Of a stretch of DNA of 64,000 nucleotides, positions 28,401-35,230 are shown piece by piece. The notes below the pieces were generated by a model, which was not told the DNA's origin, made no database searches, and saw only the letters and a list, made by a program, of their open reading frames with translations. Each line of letters begins with the position of its first letter. The stretch's first letter is position 1. Source of the DNA: an uncultured Acetatifactor sp. (GTDB lineage Bacteria; Bacillota; Clostridia; Lachnospirales; Lachnospiraceae); contig CAJUAP010000013.1 of NCBI GenBank assembly GCA_910584435.1, positions 1-64,000 of the forward strand, given 5' to 3'. The position numbers and the translations under genes were made by a program.

Positions 28401-29188
28401 AACACTGCTGACACATAATCCCTTGTAATTTCCGCCGGAAGCATTCCGTCCGTAGCATCCCCCAGATGAATCACCCCAGCCGCCTCCAGCCCTTTTTCTC
28501 TCAGCTGTTCCGTAACCTGACGGAGATTGTCCACCGTATCATCCCAGGTTCCGTTCACAACATAATGTGAATCCGTCAACAGCAGAAAACACAGCGTGTC
28601 CTCCGTCCATTTCTCCTGCACAGCACATACTGTCTCCTGAATTTCACGCTGAAACAGGGCATTTTGTTCCCACACATTTTCTGCCCTGCCACCTTCTTCT
28701 GCAGTATGCCGCAGAAGCACTTTCCCCAAATCAAATGCAGGGCTTTTATCCTGTTCCCGCCCTTCCGGCTCTGCTGCATCCCTTTTCCTGACAACAACAC
28801 GGAAATAGACCCTCTCTGTGAACAGATAATCCTCTCTGCGAAAACAGTCTTCCGAGAAATCCTGTCGATAAACGGTCCAGTTTTCTTCCGGCTGATAATC
28901 ATAGGTATAAATGTATCTGTCCTCCACCTGCAGCGCATAGGTTGCCACGGCGAATTCATAACGATCGTCCTGAAGGCGCAGAATATCCCCCGGTTCAGAC
29001 AGATAAAAATGCAGGGTACAGTAATAATCCCTTCTGCAGTCCTCACTTTCAAGCCGTTCTGCAATCCCTGATTCCGTATGAATCGTATATCCTTTTGCCG
29101 CCTTCCATACTGGCTGTCTGTTTTTTTGCATACTACCACTTTCCGCAGATGAGCCGACTGCATACTCCATGCCGTTTTTCAGATTCAC
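25448..29188 (-). CDS. Four-enzyme fusion: metallophosphoesterase, TagD-like cytidylyltransferase, Gfo/Idh/MocA, GDPD
   Basis: This 1246-residue cytoplasmic fusion opens with a beta-rich region (about 30-150). A calcineurin-type phosphoesterase follows (about 195-430: LLTDSHYV, GDATDG, LGNHDSNYF, SHVPP, GHNHGD). Next is a glycerol-3-phosphate cytidylyltransferase-like domain (about 501-626: GTFDLFHEGHYNLL and RTPGISST). Then comes a Gfo/Idh/MocA oxidoreductase (about 630-945: MGIVGTGRIAPRF, CEKPMAL). Last is a glycerophosphodiester phosphodiesterase (about 960-1246: WAHRGCSYQYPENT, ELDIQLTRDG, VVFHDETVDR). All four active-site signatures look intact. It precedes the glycerophosphotransferase-like gene in one operon, suggesting a glycerophosphate-polymer or glycan-decoration role. 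The start is uncertain: GTG at 29188 lacks a clear site and ATG at 29131 is an alternative. Confidence 0.85.
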   Translation of the reverse strand: MNLKNGMEYAVGSSAESGSMQKNRQPVWKAAKGYTIHTESGIAERLESEDCRRDYYCTLHFYLSEPGDILRLQDDRYEFAVATYALQVEDRYIYTYDYQPEENWTVYRQDFSEDCFRREDYLFTERVYFRVVVRKRDAAEPEGREQDKSPAFDLGKVLLRHTAEEGGRAENVWEQNALFQREIQETVCAVQEKWTEDTLCFLLLTDSHYVVNGTWDDTVDNLRQVTEQLREKGLEAAGVIHLGDATDGMLPAEITRDYVSAVLEDLRGIGAPLYYVLGNHDSNYFRGNPERFSKEEIRRLYLPEEEHSYYQVVLTNEASGEQQSAAWHLRLIFLDSFDPKERVRYGFHDEELNWLEELLSRTPSDWQVLVCSHVPPAPRLHYWSDVIRGSRRLLRILQEYQARTGGLIGFIHGHNHGDQIDYEEGFPIIGIGCNKCEYFTDKKPVGAVAYERKLHTVSQDLWDVCLLSPGRGTMDLIRFGAGVDRHIVKITEKDWRMEVPMKKVITYGTFDLFHEGHYNLLKRAKALGDYLIVGVTTEHYDEQRGKLNIVDSLLERIENVRKTGFVDEIIIEDHEGQKIEDIQKYNVDIFTLGSDWRGMFDYLKSYCQVIYLERTPGISSTMLRKGKFPIIRMGIVGTGRIAPRFLSEAKYVSGLDVQCVYNPHKESAEKFAAEYALQGYGDSFEEFLEAVDAIYIASPHETHYDYAKKALLAGKHVLCEKPMALTRSQAEELFALAREKQCVMTEGIKTAYCPGFAQIINIAKSGRIGEIRDVEACFSRLTAPNLREMVDVRYGGAFMEFGSYTVLPIFKLLGTNYKCVEINSIQAENGVDLYSKIQFHYEDGFATSKTGIGVKSEGQLLISGTKGYILAESPWWLTRKFQVRYENPNQIETYTPKFVGDGLRYEIGDFVSHINGYGGYAFKLTEEESIAMADVVEQFLAKRADERRALQQKNQSAGVRIWAHRGCSYQYPENTLPSFRAACGLPGIAGIELDIQLTRDGQLVVFHDETVDRLMDASGNLRDYTLAELREMHFKDWEQEHGAGEGHCAGACCAEGTEHGEEPGGNLTMPMIPTMAEVLELVKPYAVERGLRINIELKNSRVPYEGMEEKILDLVKQYEMGAYVIYSSFNGESLKKLKMLDNTVETGILQTDIMDCLELAAEVRADALHPNVDSIMEKDVVWGDGVEREMKQNVSWGGAAPLLTIRAWNSREPFYGQAKQYFVFNLCDLKQKGITDFITNVPEEYL

Positions 29189-29336
29189 TTATTTCAGCTT
29201 TGTCCACCCGGACAAAATATATAAAATAAGATATATATACTTTATATGTATAACCGTTTTACTCCTGTTCTACACAGTATCTCCCTGTATCGCATTCACT
29301 TTCTGCTGCCAATTGTCAACCCGCTAAATATTTATA

Positions 29337-29365
29337 ATATTAAACAAATTTTCCGCTTTTGTCAA
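29337..29365 (-). promoter_or_regulatory. Strong sigma-A-type promoter for the fusion-enzyme operon
   Basis: On the minus strand TTGACA and TAATAT are separated by 17 bases. It lies about 150 bases upstream of the fusion gene in AT-rich DNA. No terminator is seen between it and the gene. Confidence 0.6.
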
Positions 29366-29464
29366 TATTTATAAAATTGCTCCCATTGCCTTGGTGCCTG
29401 CCATAGCAAATCAGATTGTAATGCTTCACGGCGGCAGGATAACCGTACAAAGCACCCCTGGCAG

Positions 29465-30274
29465 TCAATGCAATTGTATCGTAATCATCGTAATGTAATC
29501 CTTCCGCTCCTGCAGGGACATTTCATTCAGACCCTCTTCATAGGCATACCCCGACAATTCCAAATGATTTTCCTCTGCAAATCTGCATATGGTTCCATAC
29601 ACTTCCTCCAGCCTGTCCCAGCCGCCAATACAGAAGGTTCTCAGATAAACACCGGCAGGTCTTATTGTGTCATAAATCTCCACATCCTCTCTGCCATAGG
29701 CAAAAAAACAATCATAGTTATGGCAGTTCCCCTGCAGAATCTGCTCCGCTGCAATCCGGCTTCCAAAATTATCATAGAGACCAAACACCGACTTCAAACG
29801 CAGGGAAAAATCTCCTGCAGCCGCAAAATCCTCATCGTCATAAGCGCCTGTAATGGGACTGCTGAGTAATATACGCTGTTCGGGAAGTGTAATTGATGCT
29901 ATCTTCCCGTGTTCCGCAGTCAAACTCATAGACAGCTTGTCTGATTTCTGTTCCAGGAAAATTTTAGTATTCAGCAGCTCCTGAATGGATTTATCAATCA
30001 GGCATTTCTTCTCCGCAATCAGCTCTGCAAAAGATGTACCGGAAGGACTTTGCTGATAACGGATAATTTCGTCAATGGATAAACCTATTTTTCTCAGCGT
30101 CAGGATCAATTCCAGCTGCACTGTTTGAAAACAGGTATAATAGCGGTATCCGTTTTCCTCTTTATATTCGGGACAAAACAGTCCGATTTCATCATAATAA
30201 TGCAGTGTCCGCTTATTGATCCCGTTGAGCTTTGCAAACTGCCCTGTTGTATACAGATGTTTTTTATTTTTCAT
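29465..30274 (-). CDS. MerR-family transcriptional activator
   Basis: The 269-residue regulator has the MerR winged helix at its N-terminus (YTTGQFAKLNGINKRTLHYY, then DEIGLF and a YRYY wing), a coiled dimerisation helix, and a C-terminal effector-binding domain resembling the GyrI/BmrR drug-sensing fold (about residues 110-269). It is divergent from a two-gene ABC exporter whose promoter has the 19-base spacer that MerR activators twist into register, so it most likely senses a drug or lipophilic compound and induces the exporter. ATG 30274 was chosen because AGAGG lies seven bases before it; the longer frame runs into the shared promoter. Confidence 0.85.
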   Translation of the reverse strand: MKNKKHLYTTGQFAKLNGINKRTLHYYDEIGLFCPEYKEENGYRYYTCFQTVQLELILTLRKIGLSIDEIIRYQQSPSGTSFAELIAEKKCLIDKSIQELLNTKIFLEQKSDKLSMSLTAEHGKIASITLPEQRILLSSPITGAYDDEDFAAAGDFSLRLKSVFGLYDNFGSRIAAEQILQGNCHNYDCFFAYGREDVEIYDTIRPAGVYLRTFCIGGWDRLEEVYGTICRFAEENHLELSGYAYEEGLNEMSLQERKDYITMITIQLH

Positions 30275-30285
30275 CTCAAACCCTC

Positions 30286-30316
30286 TTGACTTTACAGTTA
30301 CTGTATACCTTACAAT
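30286..30316 (+). promoter_or_regulatory. MerR-type promoter of the ABC exporter
   Basis: TTGACT and TACAAT are separated by 19 bases (30292-30310), the overlong spacer typical of MerR-activated promoters. The spacer holds a dyad, ACAGT-T-ACTGT, as the likely operator. Confidence 0.8.
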
Positions 30317-30351
30317 ACCATAAGACATTAAAAAATACAAGGAGTATGATT

Positions 30352-32076
30352 ATGGGAACGATTTTATCAAAAGTGAAATTAAAAGGCCGGCAGATTATCC
30401 TGCTGTCTGTTCTGATTCTGTTTGCGGCAGTTGCGGAAATGATGCTGCCTTCGCTATTGGCGCAGATGATTAACAGCGGAGTAGCCGATTCTTCCCGGAG
30501 CACAATATTCATTCTTGCCGCCGTTATGGCAGGGATTACGGCATTTGCATGTGTGGTCAATTTCCTGTCAGTGCGGATTGCCTCCCGCATTTCCACAGAT
30601 TTTGCCGCCAGGCTCCGCGGACAGGTTTTTGAGAAGGTACAGAGCTTCTCCGCCGCGGAACTGGATCGGTTCAGCACTGCCAGCCTGGTCACACGAAGCA
30701 CGTCGGATATCACAAATGTACAGACTTTCCTCACCATGCTTTTGAGGATTGGCATTCTCGCACCTATGATGGCAATCGCCGGATTGGTTTTCTCTGCTGC
30801 CACCGGGGGACAGGTAAGTTCCGTCCTGAGCATTGCCATCCCGGTGTTATTGTCTGGCTGCGGTATTGTCATACTGTTGGCTTCACGCTATTCCGTGAAG
30901 CTCAGGCAGAAGCTTGACAGAATCAATCAGCTGTTCCTGGAATCCCTGGAAGGGGTGCGGGTCATTCGTGCCTTCAATAAGCAGCCGGCGGAGCAGTGCC
31001 GCTTCGGCAGGGCAAATGCCGATTATGCCGCAACCGCAATGACCTCCGGGCGGATTACAAGCCTGTTGATGCCGGTCATCAATGTAATCTTCGGTGTAAC
31101 CACAGCAGCAGTCCTTGGTCTGGGGGCGCATTATGTAGAGACGGGCGCCATGGAGGTTGGTTCTCTGGTGGCAAACAGCCAGTATATCAGTATGGTGCTC
31201 ATGTCGGTCATGATGTTAGCCCTTGTGATTATGATGTTCCCTACGGCATATGCCTGTTCCAAGCGGATTGCAGAGGTGCTGAAAACCGAAACAGGCATCC
31301 GGAACGGGGCATTCCCTCTGGCAGAACGCCCCTTACGTGCCACGGTGGAGTTCCGCCATGTCACCTTTGCATATCCCGGCGCCCAGGAACCCATTTTAAA
31401 AGATATCAGCTTTGAGACCCATCCGGGAGAGATCACCGCCATCATCGGCGGAACAGGCCGGGGAAAATCCAGCATTTTGAAACTGATTCCACGCCTGTAT
31501 GACCCCTTATTCGGAGAGGTTCTGATTGACGGCATCAACGCCAGAGAATATGCGGTGAGCGAACTCCGCTCTCTGATCGGATATGTTCCGCAGAAAAATA
31601 TACTGTTTTCCGGAGACATTGCTTCCAACCTGAATTTCGGAAAGGCTGACGGAACGCAACTGGATTGGCAGGAAGCAGCCGGAATCGCCTGTGCGGAAGA
31701 ATTTATCTTAAAAAAGGAAAAGAAATACCATGACATAATAGCCCAGGGCGGAACCAATCTATCCGGCGGACAGCGCCAGCGGATGGCCATAGCCAGAGCA
31801 ATTATGAAGAAACCGGAAATCTATGTTTTTGATGACAGCTTCTCTGCTTTGGATATGAAAACCGACCAGACCCTGCGCAGAAATCTGAAAGCCTCCATGG
31901 AAGAGTCCACCATCATTATGGTGGCCCAGCGCATCAGCACCGTTTTAGATGCGGACCGCATTCTGGTAGTGGACGATGGCCGGATTATAGGCCAGGGAAC
32001 CCATAAAGAGCTATTAAACACATGCCCTCTCTACCGGGAGATTGCAGAGATACAGCTTGGAAAGGAGATTGTCTGA
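30352..32076 (+). CDS. ABC exporter half-transporter, degenerate ATPase site
   Basis: This 574-residue half-transporter has six N-terminal helices and a C-terminal ATPase. The ATPase shows Walker A (IIGGTGRGKSS), Q-loop (GYVPQKNILFSGD), canonical signature (LSGGQRQR) and Walker B (YVFDDSFSALD), where Asp replaces the catalytic Glu. That substitution marks the degenerate partner of heterodimeric exporters such as LmrCD or BmrCD. It is the first gene after the MerR-type promoter. ATG 30352 is seven bases after AAGGAG. The next gene starts one base after its stop codon. Export of drugs or lipid-like compounds is inferred from the family. Confidence 0.9.
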   Translation: MGTILSKVKLKGRQIILLSVLILFAAVAEMMLPSLLAQMINSGVADSSRSTIFILAAVMAGITAFACVVNFLSVRIASRISTDFAARLRGQVFEKVQSFSAAELDRFSTASLVTRSTSDITNVQTFLTMLLRIGILAPMMAIAGLVFSAATGGQVSSVLSIAIPVLLSGCGIVILLASRYSVKLRQKLDRINQLFLESLEGVRVIRAFNKQPAEQCRFGRANADYAATAMTSGRITSLLMPVINVIFGVTTAAVLGLGAHYVETGAMEVGSLVANSQYISMVLMSVMMLALVIMMFPTAYACSKRIAEVLKTETGIRNGAFPLAERPLRATVEFRHVTFAYPGAQEPILKDISFETHPGEITAIIGGTGRGKSSILKLIPRLYDPLFGEVLIDGINAREYAVSELRSLIGYVPQKNILFSGDIASNLNFGKADGTQLDWQEAAGIACAEEFILKKEKKYHDIIAQGGTNLSGGQRQRMAIARAIMKKPEIYVFDDSFSALDMKTDQTLRRNLKASMEESTIIMVAQRISTVLDADRILVVDDGRIIGQGTHKELLNTCPLYREIAEIQLGKEIV

Positions 32077-32077
32077 C

Positions 32078-33817
32078 ATGAAGAAACATACATTAAAACG
32101 GCTTTTCGGATATCTGAAAGCCCATCGGCTGCGGTTATTTTTTGTTCTGCTCTTTGCTTCCGTCAGCACCGTTTTCACAGTTATGGCCCCATTTGTTATC
32201 GGCAGGGTCACAACTGCCCTATTTGACAGTATCCGGGACGGTGTATTTTACTGGGAAACGATTCTCTGGCTGCTCGGAGGGCTGGTATGCCTGTATCTGA
32301 TATCCCAGTTCTTCTCGTTTCTGCAGGGGTTTCATATGGCAAAAATCACCTCAAATGTAATGCGTGAAATTCGAAGCGATATTAACGGCAAAATGCACAG
32401 GCTGAAACTGAACTACTATGACACCCATACCCACGGCGATATTCTCAGCGTGATTACAAATGATGTGGATACCATCAATAATACCGTCAGCCAGAATCTC
32501 ACTTCCATCGTCACGCAAGTGGTTACAGCGGCAGGCATTCTTCTTATGATGCTGGCAATCAGTCCAAAGCTGACACTGATTCCCATTATCATGGTGCCTC
32601 TGTCTTTACTCAGCGCAGCAGGCGTTATGAAATCCGGCGGCAGACATTACGGGAGGCAGCAGGAACTATTGGGCCGGTTAAACGGATACATTGAAGAAAT
32701 GTATCACGGCCAGCAGGTGATTCAAGCCTTCAGCTATGAGGATAGGGCAAAGCAGCAATTCCACGCCTTAAATAAGGAACTGCAGATTAGTTCCTATCAA
32801 GCCGAAACCACCACAGGCGCCGTCAGCCCCATTACCACGTTTGTAAATGATATGGGATATGTACTCTGCGCAGCCATCGGCTGTCTGTGGGCCATCGGAG
32901 GTTCCCTTACCGTGGGAAATGTACAGGCCATGCTGGAGTATACCCGCCGGTTTGCCGAGCCTTTCTCCTCACTGGCAGGAATGGCCGGAAGCTTTGGCGC
33001 AGCGAAAGCCGCCGGAGACCGTATCTTTGCCCTGCTGGACGCAGAGGAAGAATCACCGGAAGCAGAACGTGGTGTCATTCCAGAAGACCACTCCGGCAGC
33101 GTAACCTTCCGGAATGTGCAGTTTGGCTATACACCCGACCGTATGCTGATGAACGGCGTGAATCTAACGGTAAAGCCCGGCCAGAAGGTCGCCATTGTAG
33201 GCCCCACCGGCGCAGGCAAAACCACACTGATCAATCTGCTCATGCGTTTCTATGAGACAAACGGCGGCACGATTACCGTTGACGGCGCAGACACCTGCCA
33301 TATGACAAGAGACGAACTGCGCAGCCGCTTTGGCATGGTTTTACAGGACACCTGGCTGTTCGAGGGAACGATTGCCGACAATATCGGGTATGGGGAGGAA
33401 ACCATGGACAGGGAAAAAATTATTGCTTCCGCAAAATCCGCCTGCGCCCACGATTTCATTAAAACGCTCCCTGGGGGATATGACATGGAATTGTCAAAAG
33501 GAGCGGAAAATATTTCACAGGGCGAAAGACAGCTTCTCACCATTGCACGTGCAATCGCTTCCGACCCTGAGATTATGATTCTGGATGAAGCCACAAGCAA
33601 TGTGGACACCCATACGGAGGTTTTCATCCAGCGTGCTATGGCACAGCTTATGAAAGGCCGCACCAGCTTTGTCATTGCCCACCGGCTTTCTACCATCCGT
33701 GACGCCGATATCATTCTGTACATGGAGGATGGCGATATCCGGGAAACGGGCAGTCATGAAGAACTTATGAGGAAAAACGGGAAATACGCAGCTCTTTATA
33801 ACAGCCAGTTTGCATAA
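32078..33817 (+). CDS. ABC exporter half-transporter, catalytic ATPase site
   Basis: This 579-residue partner of the preceding protein has six membrane helices and an ATPase with Walker A (IVGPTGAGKTT), Q-loop (GMVLQDTWLFEGT), signature ISQGERQL (departing from LSGGQ), Walker B with intact Glu (IMILDEATSNVD) and switch His (IAHRLSTI). The combination of intact Glu here and intact LSGGQ in the partner is what one functional and one degenerate ATP site require. AAAGGAG lies inside the end of the previous gene. A 17-bp hairpin terminator follows at 33887. Confidence 0.9.
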   Translation: MKKHTLKRLFGYLKAHRLRLFFVLLFASVSTVFTVMAPFVIGRVTTALFDSIRDGVFYWETILWLLGGLVCLYLISQFFSFLQGFHMAKITSNVMREIRSDINGKMHRLKLNYYDTHTHGDILSVITNDVDTINNTVSQNLTSIVTQVVTAAGILLMMLAISPKLTLIPIIMVPLSLLSAAGVMKSGGRHYGRQQELLGRLNGYIEEMYHGQQVIQAFSYEDRAKQQFHALNKELQISSYQAETTTGAVSPITTFVNDMGYVLCAAIGCLWAIGGSLTVGNVQAMLEYTRRFAEPFSSLAGMAGSFGAAKAAGDRIFALLDAEEESPEAERGVIPEDHSGSVTFRNVQFGYTPDRMLMNGVNLTVKPGQKVAIVGPTGAGKTTLINLLMRFYETNGGTITVDGADTCHMTRDELRSRFGMVLQDTWLFEGTIADNIGYGEETMDREKIIASAKSACAHDFIKTLPGGYDMELSKGAENISQGERQLLTIARAIASDPEIMILDEATSNVDTHTEVFIQRAMAQLMKGRTSFVIAHRLSTIRDADIILYMEDGDIRETGSHEELMRKNGKYAALYNSQFA

Positions 33818-33886
33818 TCAGGAATCCGCCTGCCCCTTGATTTCAAACAACGGAAACCACGCTTCGGGAGTCTTCCATTGTTATGA

Positions 33887-33930
33887 AGGAACTGCCCCGC
33901 AGCAAGCTGCGGGGCAGTTCCTCTTTCTGA
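33887..33930. terminator. Strong terminator hairpin
   Basis: A perfect 17-bp stem (AGGAACTGCCCCGCAGC with its complement, two-base loop) is followed on the plus strand by CTCTTTCT. It ends the ABC exporter operon and also faces leftward transcription from the accessory island. Confidence 0.8.
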
Positions 33931-33931
33931 T

Positions 33932-34060
33932 TCAATGCTCCAGCATATTCTCAATAAATATCCCATATCCCCTTGTGCTGTCCTGCACCAGGACATGAGT
34001 CACAGCACCGATAAACTTCCCTTCAATTTCCCCTCTTTTTTCAATACTCCTGCCTCTACA
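33932..34060 (-). pseudogene. spoIVB 3'-end copy A fused to an AlbA-gene tail fragment
   Basis: Read on the minus strand, about 85 bases match the last codons of spoIVB including the stop (FIGAVTHVLVQDSTRG to ENMLEH) with few changes. Immediately before them about 50 bases match the end of the AlbA-domain gene (ELVEAGVLKKEGKLKGS). The two meet at a short GGGAAG overlap. This is an old junction, not a gene. Confidence 0.75.
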
Positions 34061-34112
34061 AGTTCCTTTCATTGATAATCCCCGGACCAGAGACGCTTCA
34101 CTGCTAACTGTC

Positions 34113-34415
34113 TTAAAAACTACTTGGTGTATAACGGATCGTTACAATAATGACAGTTTTATGCGGTTCATCAATTCGATAGACTATGGTAAAATTCTTG
34201 ACAAATATCTGACGGTAGCCTCTATTTGCAAAAGCTCCTGTTCGTCTGACAGCTCCCCGATATGGCATTTCATCAAGACTAAGGATTGCAGCTTCCAATG
34301 AATCTGCCATTTTCTCAGCCGTTCCTATTTCTTTGAAGTTGTCTGCTATGTGGTTATAGATATTGTCAAGATCTCTGGACGCACGAGACAGCATTTTTAC
34401 TTTGTATTTATCCAA
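34113..34415 (-). CDS. RelE/ParE-family toxin
   Basis: The 100-residue protein has the RelE/ParE fold signature: an N-terminal helix with KMLSRASRDLDNIYNHI, a short loop, then the strand pattern YRQIFVKNFTIVYRIDE and VIIVTIRYTPSSF. Toxins of this fold cleave mRNA at the ribosome or inhibit gyrase. It overlaps the upstream antitoxin gene by eight bases, as in most such operons. It lies inside the island bounded by spoIVB copies A and B, which suits a stabilising module of a mobile element. Which target it has cannot be told from the sequence. Confidence 0.85.
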   Translation of the reverse strand: MDKYKVKMLSRASRDLDNIYNHIADNFKEIGTAEKMADSLEAAILSLDEMPYRGAVRRTGAFANRGYRQIFVKNFTIVYRIDEPHKTVIIVTIRYTPSSF

Positions 34416-34671
34416 AGTGCTTCCTCCTTAGTCCTGCCAAAGTTTCTTGGGCATCTAATAGAATGCCTGTCTTTTCATACTCTTCTTCTGCTTCAGCGAT
34501 CGCATTGTCAATAAGCTGTGTTTCAGCAATCTGCTCGTAGGTTTCAATGCTCATAACTACCAAATCTCCGTAACCGTTTTTTGTAATAAAGATTGGTTCT
34601 TTGACCGCATGGCAGGCATCGGAAATTTCATTTGTGTTTCTTAAATCAGTAATCGGTCTAATCTGCGGCAT
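34408..34671 (-). CDS. Phd/YefM or RelB-type antitoxin
   Basis: The 87-residue protein begins MPQIRPITDLRNTNEISD, followed by PIFITKNGYGDLVVMSIETY, the classic Phd/YefM N-terminal DNA-binding fold. The acidic C-terminal half (AIAEAEEEYEKTG) would wrap the toxin. AGGAGGT precedes the ATG. It forms a two-gene operon with the RelE/ParE toxin and probably represses its own promoter in the AT-rich stretch just upstream (about 34690-34740). Confidence 0.85.
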   Translation of the reverse strand: MPQIRPITDLRNTNEISDACHAVKEPIFITKNGYGDLVVMSIETYEQIAETQLIDNAIAEAEEEYEKTGILLDAQETLAGLRRKHFG

Positions 34672-34773
34672 ATATCAGGCACCTCCTTCTTTGTACAGTA
34701 TTCTATCATAATTATGCACATTATTCAAGGCGGTTGTGAATGTATATTCTGGAATTCCTTAGCCCGAGTGGAT

Positions 34774-34893
34774 CTATGTCATTATATTATCCGCCGCTTC
34801 ATATGTCCTGCTTTTTGCTTCATCTAATATAACATGAATATCCCGATAAAATTGAAGCTCTTCTTCTGTATCCATCAATTCCTCTCTTAACAT
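34774..34893 (-). pseudogene. N-terminal remnant resembling DUF1016/YhcG-type nuclease
   Basis: A 39-residue frame opens MLREELMDTEEELQFYRDI and continues ILDEAKSRTYEAADNIM before TAG. The second part resembles the start of DUF1016 (YhcG-like) proteins, where an ARRRAYRAVN-type helix follows. Nothing downstream continues the domain, so only a stub remains. It lies between the antitoxin gene and spoIVB copy B. Confidence 0.35.
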
Positions 34894-34913
34894 TTTCTCA
34901 TCAATCAGATTGA

Positions 34914-35030
34914 ACAATGCTCCGGCATATTCTCAATAAATATCCCATATCCCCTTGTGCTGTCCTGCACCAGGACATGGGTCACGGCACCGATAAATTT
35001 CCCGTTCTGGATAATGGGGCTGCCGCTCAC
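34914..35030 (-). pseudogene. spoIVB 3'-end copy B
   Basis: About 115 bases match the end of spoIVB from the catalytic-serine region (SGSPIIQNGKFIGAV) to ENM-EH, with a Leu-to-Pro change and loss of the TGA stop. It reaches about 25 bases further into spoIVB than copy A. On its upstream side (minus strand) it follows the end of the AlbA-domain gene by about 35 bases. Confidence 0.8.
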
Positions 35031-35066
35031 GAGTATGTCAAGGAAAAGACAGCCTATTTTGACAAA

Positions 35067-35230
35067 TTACTTCAATTTGTAACAGCTTCCCTTCAATTTT
35101 CCCTCTTTTTTCAATACTCCTGCCGCTACAAGTTCTTTTAAGATTTTTAATGCACGAGAATCCTTTACATCCAGCAGATTCTGCACCTCTTTATTCGTTA
35201 TTGCCCCCCGATCCGCTATATACTGAATTA
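35067..35230 (-). pseudogene. Out-of-frame winged-helix tail of the AlbA-domain gene
   Basis: Beyond the stop of the AlbA gene another frame continues with IIQYIADRGAITNKEVQNLL, DVKDSRALKILKELV and AAGVLKKEGKLKGSCYKLK, a typical winged helix-turn-helix. One extra A in the A6 run at the junction would join them into one protein ending at 35067. Confidence 0.7.

Noticed and set aside
33810..33998. Plus-strand 62-residue frame after the ABC exporter
   Set aside because: It runs through the terminator hairpin and antisense to the spoIVB copy A.
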